Assembly: GCA_947178685.1 (NCBI GenBank)
Contig: CAMWZE010000144.1
Span: 1-5,240, forward strand
Reading direction: 5' to 3'
From: an uncultured Porphyromonadaceae bacterium
Lineage (GTDB): Bacteria; Bacteroidota; Bacteroidia; Bacteroidales; Muribaculaceae
DNA: 5,240 nt
The position numbers and the translations under genes were made by a program. Below the pieces are notes generated by a model. The model ran no database searches. It saw only the letters and a list, made by a program, of their open reading frames with translations, and was not told the DNA's origin. Shown here piece by piece: positions 1 to 5,236 of the stretch; within the stretch, counting starts at the first letter, position 1, and each line of letters begins with the position of its first letter.

Positions 1-90
1 GTAATATACTGACATTATGACTGAACAGCCGAGGCGGAGCAATCCGCCTCGATTCTTGAGTAAAGTCAGGTAATTATGTCAGTTTGATAC
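1..90. repeat. Imperfect inverted repeat enclosing a hairpin
   Basis: Positions 1-18 and 73-90 are imperfect reverse complements, matching at 14 of 18 positions. The best core is ACTGACAT (8-15) against ATGTCAGT (76-83). Between the arms lies the perfect hairpin at 30-51. The nested structure could be a small non-autonomous element (MITE-like), a structured RNA, or the 3' end region of a gene left of the window. The left arm starts at the window edge, so its true length is unknown. No coding sequence is visible here. Confidence 0.35.
30..51. terminator. GC-rich hairpin, possible terminator of an upstream gene
   Basis: CGAGGCGGA (30-38) pairs perfectly with TCCGCCTCG (43-51), giving a 9-bp stem closed by a GCAA tetraloop, a stable GNRA type. 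No T-run follows on either strand, so this is not a canonical rho-independent terminator. It may be a weak terminator, an mRNA 3'-end stabiliser, or the core of the nested inverted repeat at 1-90. Confidence 0.4.
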
Positions 91-197
91 GGTTCACAGT
101 GTCGGGTTTTGTGCTCTCCTCCTATGTTAAGTGCGAGATAAAGTAACAGTATAGTATTTTTCAACTAAATTAGGAAAGAACCAGAAATTATAGGAAT

Positions 198-210
198 TTT
201 GAATTTCAAA
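198..210. promoter_or_regulatory. Palindrome before the HTH gene, possible operator
   Basis: TTTGAA (198-203) and TTCAAA (205-210) form a perfect inverted repeat with a 1-base centre, ending 11 bases before the ATG of the helix-turn-helix gene. XRE-family antitoxin-like regulators commonly bind such short palindromes to repress their own promoter, so this is a plausible autoregulatory operator. The surrounding DNA is AT-rich and chance palindromes are common there. No exact TAnnTTTG -7 box is visible upstream; the nearest are one-mismatch matches at 155-162, 166-173 and 194-201. Confidence 0.3.
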
Positions 211-221
211 TTTTACCCGCG

Positions 222-497
222 ATGAAAAGAAATAGTATTATTGAAGCTCGCAGAGCTAAAGTTTCGCCCGAAGTCCGGCGCAGTGTCGCTCTCTCTTTCA
301 TGATTGTATACAGAATATACGCCATATTAGAAGAAAGAGGCCTTAAACAAAAGGATCTTGCCAACATGCTCGGTAAGAAGGAGTCTGAAATCAGTAAATG
401 GATGAGAGGCACTCACAACTTTACTATTGAAACTATATCATCAATAGAGAACGCACTGGGATATCCGATTCTTCAGGTTGCAGACATCAAAAGCTAA
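222..497 (+). CDS. XRE-family helix-turn-helix regulator, antitoxin-like
   Basis: A 91-residue cytoplasmic DNA-binding protein. Residues about 31-80 form a typical XRE/Cro-C1 fold: helix 1 RIYAILEERG (31-40), helix 2 KQKDLANMLG (42-51), recognition helix ESEISKWMRG (54-63), then GTHNFTIETI and a final helix to residue 80. The first 30 residues are a basic extension (SPEVRRSVALSFMI) of the kind I associate with HigA-like antitoxins and orphan XRE proteins of Bacteroidetes. ATG 222 is preferred because it gives the full extension; there is no Shine-Dalgarno, as usual in this phylum. No RelE/HigB-type toxin is found in the 221 bases upstream or downstream before the terminator at 559-592, so this is an orphan antitoxin-like regulator, or its partner lies left of the window. 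It may repress itself through the palindrome at 198-210. Control of the ATPase operon is possible but unsupported. The fold assignment is firm; the target is unknown. Confidence 0.88.
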   Translation: MKRNSIIEARRAKVSPEVRRSVALSFMIVYRIYAILEERGLKQKDLANMLGKKESEISKWMRGTHNFTIETISSIENALGYPILQVADIKS

Positions 498-558
498 ACT
501 TTATGTATCGTAGATCTAATAACGCGAGTTCGGGATAAGAAATACCCAAAAAAATTTG

Positions 559-592
559 AATCGGCAGCTTAAGAAGAGTTGCCGATTTTTTT
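559..592 (+). terminator. Intrinsic terminator of the HTH gene
   Basis: AATCGGCA (559-566) pairs with TGCCGATT (580-587), an 8-bp perfect stem with a 13-base loop, followed by a T-run (586-592 are all T). It lies about 60 bases after the HTH stop codon. An A-run (548-554) on the left could give weaker termination on the minus strand. It closes the HTH unit and separates it from the remnant at 617-734. Confidence 0.85.
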
Positions 593-616
593 GGTAATAC
601 CAATGATTTTAGCAAT

Positions 617-734
617 TTATAGGTACCAAACAATGTAAACTGTTAGCTCATTGCCATCGGTGATAGTCGCGCTGAATACAGCCTTACCAACTGCATGGAC
701 CGTCTCCACACCATTCTCATTCACTGTGCGCTAC
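617..734 (-). pseudogene. Decayed fragment of a Big_2 (Ig-like) domain gene
   Basis: Read on the minus strand, 641-728 aligns without gaps to 2882-2969 in the large C10 protease gene, with 14 differences in 88 bases (about 84% identity). Translation gives TVNENGVETVHAVGKAVF and on through SATITDGNELT, against TVNENGVVTVHSVGEAVI and SATTTDGTELT in the second Big_2 domain of the protease (residues about 757-785). The frame then runs through an unrelated tail (VYIVWYL) to a TAA at 617-619. At the other end an extra base near 728 breaks the frame; weak similarity (V-A codons) persists to about 734 and then stops. There is no start codon, no signal peptide and only about a third of one domain. It is best read as the 3' stub of a paralogous or older copy of the neighbouring protease, or of another Big_2 surface protein, truncated at its upstream side where the ATPase promoter now lies. 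Confidence 0.75.
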
Positions 735-774
735 GTTTACAGATTGTGTGTATAAGTATCTCAAAAAAATATAT

Positions 775-782
775 TAAATTTG
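775..782 (+). promoter_or_regulatory. Bacteroidetes-type -7 box for the ATPase-PIN operon
   Basis: TAAATTTG matches the Bacteroidetes sigma-ABfr -7 consensus TAnnTTTG exactly. It lies 20 bases before the ATPase ATG, which predicts a short leader of roughly 15 bases. A clear TTTG -33 element at the usual spacing is missing; the closest candidate is a TTGTG at 744-748, which is too far upstream. The sequence is AT-rich, so a chance match is possible. Confidence 0.45.
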
Positions 783-792
783 CATACTGAAC

Positions 793-802
793 AATTGCAA
801 TT
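793..802. promoter_or_regulatory. 10-bp palindrome abutting the ATPase start codon
   Basis: AATTGCAATT is a perfect palindrome occupying the ten bases directly before ATG 803, at or just after the predicted transcription start. It could be an operator or part of a leader hairpin affecting initiation. AT-rich palindromes of this length occur by chance, so the call is tentative. Confidence 0.25.
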
Positions 803-2002
803 ATGATTAAAAGCCTTTTATTGAAAAACTGGAAAAGTTTTGAATCAGCCCAACTTTGGGTTGATCCACTTACTTTTATAATAGGAACTAATTCCGCAGG
901 AAAATCCAATATTGTTGATGCACTCTCTTTTCTATCATATGTAGCAACGGGCAATCGGATATCTGATTCTGTTTCTACAATAAGAGGGGCCGTTGAAGGT
1001 CTTATTAAAAGAAATGAAGATTTCTCAACTTTAAATATTGTTTTACTTATAGGTAAAGATGAGTTTACTTATGAGATATCGTTTGTGTTGGAGAACAAAG
1101 AACTTCTGATTAGAGAAGAGAAACTTGTGATTAAAACTGTCAGTGGTAAAGAAAAGATCTTATTTTCTACTGATGAGGTAGAAAGCGGCTCAAATCAAAT
1201 TGTTGCACGGTTTCAAAAGGATAAAGCAGGTCCTCTTAAAGGACTCTCAGTAAAACGAGACATATCCATTTTATCTCAAATACCAAATTTGAATGTGATA
1301 AAAGAGATAAAAGAAAAAGCGGAACTCGTATCATCTTCACTGAAATCTATTTTTATCCTTGATCCAAAACCAGAGAAGATGAGAGATTATACAGCCCTAT
1401 CGGATAAACTCGCGTCAGATGGTTCCAATATTGCCGGTGTAATAGCCGGACTACCCGAAGAAAAGAAGAAAGCTTTTGAAGATAGTCTAACTGAATATGT
1501 CCGTCCATTACCTGAAAAAGATTTAAAAAAGATTTGGGCAGAGCCAATTGGTAGATTCAAAACAGATGCCATGCTTTATTGTGCTGAAGAATGGACAGAT
1601 GGCAATAGAACGGAATTTGATGCGCGTTCTATGTCGGATGGCACACTACGATTCATTGCGATTGTCTCAGCCTTATTATCTGCACAAAAAGGCTCAACAA
1701 TTGTCATTGAGGAAGTTGATAATGGACTTCATCCCTCGCGAGCAGGAGAATTAGTAATGGCATTAAAAGATTTAGGTTCTCAAAAGGGGATTGACATTAT
1801 TTGCACAACCCACAATCCGGTATTGATAGATGCTTTAGGACCTGAGATGCTTCCTTTCATTAGTTATGTGTCAAGATCCGAGTTGTCAGGTTATAGCGAG
1901 ATTCATTTACTTGAAGATGCTCCCCACCTTTTAAAATTATTGGCGAACTATACTCCCGGGGGTATTATGACAAATGGTTTTCTTTCAAATACATCAAAAT
2001 GA
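803..2002 (+). CDS. AAA_21 / OLD-RecF-like ATPase, putative defence sensor
   Basis: A 399-residue ABC/SMC-like ATPase of the AAA_21 (AAA15, COG4637-like) group; no transmembrane segment or signal peptide, so cytoplasmic. The N-terminus MIKSLLLKNWKSF is the standard first strand of RecF/OLD-type ATPases and fixes the start. Walker A is GTNSAGKSN (28-36). Residues about 75-250 are the variable, partly helical insert. The signature-like motif SMSDGTLR is at 276-283, Walker B TIVIEEVDNGLHPS at 299-312 (E303 in the usual Asp place, E304 as catalytic Glu, D306 in the D-loop), and the switch histidine in TTHNP (H337). All ATPase motifs are therefore intact. There is no C-terminal TOPRIM domain, unlike OLD proteins proper; the protein ends about 60 residues after the switch His. 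Its stop overlaps the start of a PIN nuclease gene, so the two are translationally coupled. By analogy with PARIS AriA and Septu PtuA it may bind, hold and release the effector on sensing invasion. Fold and ATPase activity are well supported; the defence role is inference from the pairing. Confidence 0.93.
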   Translation: MIKSLLLKNWKSFESAQLWVDPLTFIIGTNSAGKSNIVDALSFLSYVATGNRISDSVSTIRGAVEGLIKRNEDFSTLNIVLLIGKDEFTYEISFVLENKELLIREEKLVIKTVSGKEKILFSTDEVESGSNQIVARFQKDKAGPLKGLSVKRDISILSQIPNLNVIKEIKEKAELVSSSLKSIFILDPKPEKMRDYTALSDKLASDGSNIAGVIAGLPEEKKKAFEDSLTEYVRPLPEKDLKKIWAEPIGRFKTDAMLYCAEEWTDGNRTEFDARSMSDGTLRFIAIVSALLSAQKGSTIVIEEVDNGLHPSRAGELVMALKDLGSQKGIDIICTTHNPVLIDALGPEMLPFISYVSRSELSGYSEIHLLEDAPHLLKLLANYTPGGIMTNGFLSNTSK

Positions 2003-2511
2003 AAAAAGTATTAATACTTGATACAAGTATTCTGTGTGTATGGCTCCGGGTACCTGGAAAAGTGACATGTGGTCCGGACAATGACAGATGGACTTATAAT
2101 AGGGTAAAAGAAAAAATTGATTCTGAAATAAAGAGTGGTACTACTCTTATTTTACCGTTAGCATCTATAATTGAAACCGGAAACCATATAGCCCAAGCCA
2201 AAGGTGATAAACATGATATTGTTAACTCTTTCGTGGAACATATTGAAAATGCTTTAGACGGAACGGTTCCTTGGGCTGCTTTTACTGAACAATCAAACTT
2301 GATAGGGAATGACGCATTAAAACAAACATTATCAAATTGGAAAGAAACAGCATTATCCGGACAGTCATTAGGAGATGCCCTAATTGTTGCTGTGGCAAAT
2401 TATTATGCGAAATATGGGTCTCAAGTAGAAATATTTACAGGGGATGAGGGATTAAAAGCTTTCGAGCCAAGTGTCCCAACCCCCAGAATAGTACCTCGAA
2501 GAGCAAGATAA
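1999..2511 (+). CDS. PIN-domain nuclease, likely effector of the ATPase pair
   Basis: A 170-residue protein with the PIN (VapC-like) fold, a Mg2+/Mn2+-dependent endonuclease family that mostly cuts RNA. The four acidic positions are visible: D8 in LILDTSIL on strand 1, E59 in SIIETGNHIA, D126 in SLGDALIVAVANYY, and D149 in IFTGDEGL, so it should be catalytically competent. It is longer than typical VapC toxins (about 130 residues). The extra length is mainly residues 15-45 (a Trp/Gly/Pro-rich stretch after strand 1 and a charged helix), the region around 83-118 (the W92/W114 helices), and a basic tail PRIVPRRAR. The ATG lies inside the ATPase stop (ATGA), giving a 4-base overlap, a sign of tight co-expression and probably a protein complex. 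No VapB-like antitoxin gene is adjacent, so the ATPase or an RNA probably controls it. It could instead be an RNA-processing enzyme, but the pairing favours an abortive-infection effector. The PIN assignment is strong; the substrate is unknown. Confidence 0.88.
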   Translation: MKKVLILDTSILCVWLRVPGKVTCGPDNDRWTYNRVKEKIDSEIKSGTTLILPLASIIETGNHIAQAKGDKHDIVNSFVEHIENALDGTVPWAAFTEQSNLIGNDALKQTLSNWKETALSGQSLGDALIVAVANYYAKYGSQVEIFTGDEGLKAFEPSVPTPRIVPRRAR

Positions 2512-2521
2512 GTCTTTAATG

Positions 2522-2563
2522 AACAATGGTATGGTGGGCACGAGAGCTTTCCATACCATTGTT
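2522..2563. repeat. 13-bp perfect inverted repeat after the PIN gene
   Basis: AACAATGGTATGG (2522-2534) and CCATACCATTGTT (2551-2563) are exact reverse complements separated by 16 bases, starting 11 bases after the PIN stop codon. In RNA this is a strong hairpin, but no T-run follows (GTTATAAG), so it is not a canonical intrinsic terminator. It may stabilise the operon's 3' end, aid termination together with the terminator at 2599-2630, or be a protein-binding or element-end site. Confidence 0.7.
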
Positions 2564-2598
2564 GTTATAAGATTGGTCACTTTATCTTTTGGGGGTAA

Positions 2599-2630
2599 AA
2601 AAATAGGGGCTGCAATCAGCCCCTATTTTT
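2599..2630. terminator. Bidirectional intrinsic terminator between convergent genes
   Basis: AAAAATAGGGGCTG (2599-2612) pairs perfectly with CAGCCCCTATTTTT (2617-2630): a 14-bp stem with a CAAT loop. The plus strand has a T-run at 2626-2630 and the minus strand has seven T's (complement of A 2597-2603). It lies between the plus-strand PIN gene and the minus-strand protease gene, so it can terminate both transcripts. Confidence 0.92.
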
Positions 2631-2646
2631 CTTATGTAGTAATTAA

Positions 2647-2681
2647 ATTATACTTGGCGATTATGGAAATTACACTTGGCG
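2647..2681. repeat. Two-copy short direct repeat in the protease 3' untranslated region
   Basis: ATTATACTTGGCG (2647-2659) and ATTACACTTGGCG (2669-2681) match at 12 of 13 bases with a 22-base period. They lie between the protease stop codon and the bidirectional terminator. No function is evident; they could be a decayed duplication or a binding site repeated on about two helical turns. Confidence 0.4.
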
Positions 2682-2695
2682 GTGGTGTAGTTTGA

Positions 2696-5236
2696 TTAGA
2701 TTACAATCTTGGCTTTCTTAGAGCCGGTCACAAGGATGTAGACACCCTTCTTGAGTGTGGAGAGTGAACTCTTGTCAGCATCCTTCTTCACAATCACACC
2801 GGCTACAGTGTAGATGTCAAAGAGAGCATCATCAGCAATAATGTCGGCGATTCCGGAAATACCCGTAATCACACATTCAGCTGTCAGCTCGGTGCCATCA
2901 GTGGTAGTAGCACTGATTACAGCCTCACCAACTGAATGCACAGTCACCACACCATTCTCATTCACAGTGGCAACCTCCTCATTTGATGAACGCCATTGAA
3001 GTGTCTTGTCTGTGGCATCCTCCGGCAACACTGTAGCCTGAAGCTCAACCACAGTACCCTCCTCTGCCTCGATTGCACTTCTGTCGAAAGTCACACTCTC
3101 AACCGGTACATAAACCGTAATGACACAAGAGGCATACTTATCCTCCGACTCCACGGATCTTACGGTTATAGTGACCTCTCCGGCTGCAAAGGCTGTGACA
3201 AGACCATCCTCATCCACATTCGCTATCTCAGGATTTGAGGTGCTCCACACCACTGTGGGATTGTCGGCATTGTCGGGATGAACAGTTGCCTCAAGCTGAT
3301 AGGTGGAACCGGCGCCCATTCTTACCTCGCTTTGGTTTAATGTAACCTCTGAAACATACACAGGCGGCACTCCTATCCACAACGGCAATGTCTCGCTCAC
3401 CTCTCTTCCATAGTAATCATAAATAATCACATCATACAAACCGTCAGCAAGTTTATAAGTGAGATAGAAATAGATGCTGAACGAGGTCTGCGGACCCACA
3501 GTAAGTCCGTTCAAGGTCTGGGAAGCCTCTGAAATCTCCTCATTAGTGCCGTGCTTGTAGGTACGGATATAGAGATAGCCCGAATATTCAATATCGCTTA
3601 GATTCTCAATCGTCATATCAAACTCTGCCGGCACTCCATACCTGACAACCTCAGCCGGACCGAAAGCCGTAACCTTTATATCAGCTTTCTGGCGAGGTTC
3701 TCCCTGAGTCACCGTCATATTACCTGACTTGTCCACGTCAACTTTAAGATAGCTTATCATAGCAATAGGTGCATACACCTCTTCCCATTCTCCGGCAGAA
3801 TTCTTATATACTACGTATCCTGTATAGTCGCCGGCCGGAACACCCTTAGGAAGATAAAGGCCGAAAGCACTGTAACCGATTACACTTTCCAGAGCTCCCT
3901 TAAACTCATAATCTGCGGGTTCTCCGATATACTCTTTTCCGGAAGAGGAGACCATCTTGAACGCTAATAACACGTTCGCATCCTCCGGACCATAATTGCA
4001 GATCATTCCTCCATCGATTGAGAGATCTATCACGACATTGGATTGCAAGCGCATTACATTCAAGCTGCCGGTCATGGAGATGTTGGGAGTAGCGCCACCG
4101 GTTGCTGCGCTCGGTTTGATACCCATAACGACTCCCTGGTCATTATTATAGCCACCATCGAAACCACCTAAGCCCTGATGCTCAGGCAGCAGATTCGATA
4201 ATGAATAAAATCCGTCGGCAAGTCCGCTCCAACCCCAGTTGATATGGAAATATCCATTCTCATAGCCGTCGCACACAAACTCATGGCCACCTCCACCGGG
4301 AGCCTGTCCTCCATAAAGCACCGGACGTTTTTCGCTCAACTCCGTGTAAATAAGATTCTCCCACTCCTCTGTGGTGTAATAGGTTCTCTTTACATATTTC
4401 GTTCCGCTGTCATAGTTAAACAGGTTTACAAAAGCAAACGGTATACCGTAATCTGCTGCCCCACTCTCTCCTGAGGAGTATCTCATGTTCACACCCACTC
4501 CACAGGCATACATCAGTTGGGCCACCGCCTTCTTCTGCTCTTCAGTGGCATTGTCAACCGGGCGTCCATATTCATCGTATTCCACATACGTGTCAAGCAT
4601 GTTGGCATAGTCAAAAGTTGTGGCTCCATAATCGAAGCTCAAGGTAGTGCCGTTCCAATCGTAGCTGTGCTTACCCTTACCTTGTGTGGGATAGCCGTGA
4701 TACTTGATAATCTGAGCCATAGCCGTGGCCACACAGCCTGTGATACATTTTCCACCCGCATCTTCAGGACAATCGAGATTATAGGGGTAATCCTGATTCC
4801 ACTTGGTCTGCACGAGAGGAGCTATATTCTCACGCGCGGCGCGGGTAGACTTTGCGTCAGCATTCCAAGGAGTCAACACCATATTCTTCAAGGCGTAGTC
4901 TCCCTGCATTGCATATTCATTCAGCCACCATTTCAGCTGAGGGGGCGCTGAGTCATAATCGAAAGCACCGTTGTCGGAATAACCGAGAATAGGATTGAAG
5001 CAATCATCGGCTGAAACCACCACAAATCCTTCATTACCTCTGTTGAACACATAGAGAATGTTCTCACCACCGGCTTTCTCGGTATGACCCAACTCATAAT
5101 CCGCAGAGCGGGTAACAAGTTGTCCGGTTGATACACCTAAGGCTCGCTGCAACGCTGCCTCCGGTGTGAGGGATGCGGCATCAGCCATCACGAACGGCAA
5201 GGATAACAAACCTGCAAGTCCGAAACATTTAATCAT
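2696..5236 (-). CDS. Secreted C10 cysteine protease with Big_2 domains and T9SS tail
   Basis: An 846-residue modular peptidase of the C10 family (SpeB/streptopain, PrtT, interpain). An N-terminal signal peptide (hydrophobic 4-16, likely cleavage near ADA-AS at 18-22) is followed by a Spi_C10-type prodomain (about 22-125) that normally keeps the enzyme inactive. The catalytic domain (about 136-375) has the nucleophile C168 in GCVATAMAQ, catalytic H318 in GGGGHEFVCDGY, and the conserved HINWGWSG (331-338); Q311 may serve the oxyanion hole. Beta-rich modules follow: about 385-505, a CARDB-like region at 517-622 (KADIKVTAFGPAEV), and two Big_2 Ig-like domains at about 627-708 and 711-791. The end (about 803-846, LFDIYTVAGVIV to GVYILVTGSKKAKIVI) resembles a type A T9SS sorting domain, predicting outer-membrane passage and surface anchoring or release. 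The stop is TAA at 2696-2698. ATG 5236 gives a good signal peptide, but the frame stays open to the window edge, so a start slightly further upstream is possible. It is convergent with the ATPase-PIN operon and probably unrelated to it. Likely roles are host or dietary protein degradation. Confidence 0.93.
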   Translation of the reverse strand: MIKCFGLAGLLSLPFVMADAASLTPEAALQRALGVSTGQLVTRSADYELGHTEKAGGENILYVFNRGNEGFVVVSADDCFNPILGYSDNGAFDYDSAPPQLKWWLNEYAMQGDYALKNMVLTPWNADAKSTRAARENIAPLVQTKWNQDYPYNLDCPEDAGGKCITGCVATAMAQIIKYHGYPTQGKGKHSYDWNGTTLSFDYGATTFDYANMLDTYVEYDEYGRPVDNATEEQKKAVAQLMYACGVGVNMRYSSGESGAADYGIPFAFVNLFNYDSGTKYVKRTYYTTEEWENLIYTELSEKRPVLYGGQAPGGGGHEFVCDGYENGYFHINWGWSGLADGFYSLSNLLPEHQGLGGFDGGYNNDQGVVMGIKPSAATGGATPNISMTGSLNVMRLQSNVVIDLSIDGGMICNYGPEDANVLLAFKMVSSSGKEYIGEPADYEFKGALESVIGYSAFGLYLPKGVPAGDYTGYVVYKNSAGEWEEVYAPIAMISYLKVDVDKSGNMTVTQGEPRQKADIKVTAFGPAEVVRYGVPAEFDMTIENLSDIEYSGYLYIRTYKHGTNEEISEASQTLNGLTVGPQTSFSIYFYLTYKLADGLYDVIIYDYYGREVSETLPLWIGVPPVYVSEVTLNQSEVRMGAGSTYQLEATVHPDNADNPTVVWSTSNPEIANVDEDGLVTAFAAGEVTITVRSVESEDKYASCVITVYVPVESVTFDRSAIEAEEGTVVELQATVLPEDATDKTLQWRSSNEEVATVNENGVVTVHSVGEAVISATTTDGTELTAECVITGISGIADIIADDALFDIYTVAGVIVKKDADKSSLSTLKKGVYILVTGSKKAKIVI
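2882..2969 (-). repeat. Intact counterpart of the Big_2 remnant inside the protease gene
   Basis: This stretch encodes residues about 757-785 of the protease, in its second Big_2 domain, and matches 641-728 in the same orientation at 74 of 88 bases with no gaps. The two copies are direct repeats about 2.24 kb apart flanking the ATPase-PIN operon. The fragment matches this domain much better than it matches the first Big_2 domain of the same protein. Confidence 0.75.

Noticed and set aside
498..802. Insertion sequence or transposase remnant as the cause of the truncated Big_2 fragment
   Set aside because: No transposase-like coding sequence, terminal inverted repeats or target-site duplication could be seen around the fragment or the operon.
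721..954. 77-codon minus-strand open frame next to the Big_2 stub, considered as the upstream part of that gene
   Set aside because: It is in a different frame from the stub, has no Big_2-like sequence, and mostly lies antisense to the conserved N-terminus of the ATPase.
803..2002. ATPase as a complete OLD-family nuclease (Gabija GajA-like)
   Set aside because: After the switch histidine only about 60 residues remain, with no TOPRIM motifs, so the nuclease function is supplied by the separate PIN gene.
1999..2511. PIN gene as the toxin of a classical VapBC pair
   Set aside because: No small VapB-like antitoxin precedes it. The preceding gene is a 399-residue ATPase with a coupled ATGA overlap, and the PIN protein is longer than typical VapC.
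4517..4951. 144-codon open frame on the plus strand inside the protease gene
   Set aside because: It lies fully antisense to the catalytic domain of a well-supported C10 protease, and its translation has no recognisable domain. It is a shadow frame.
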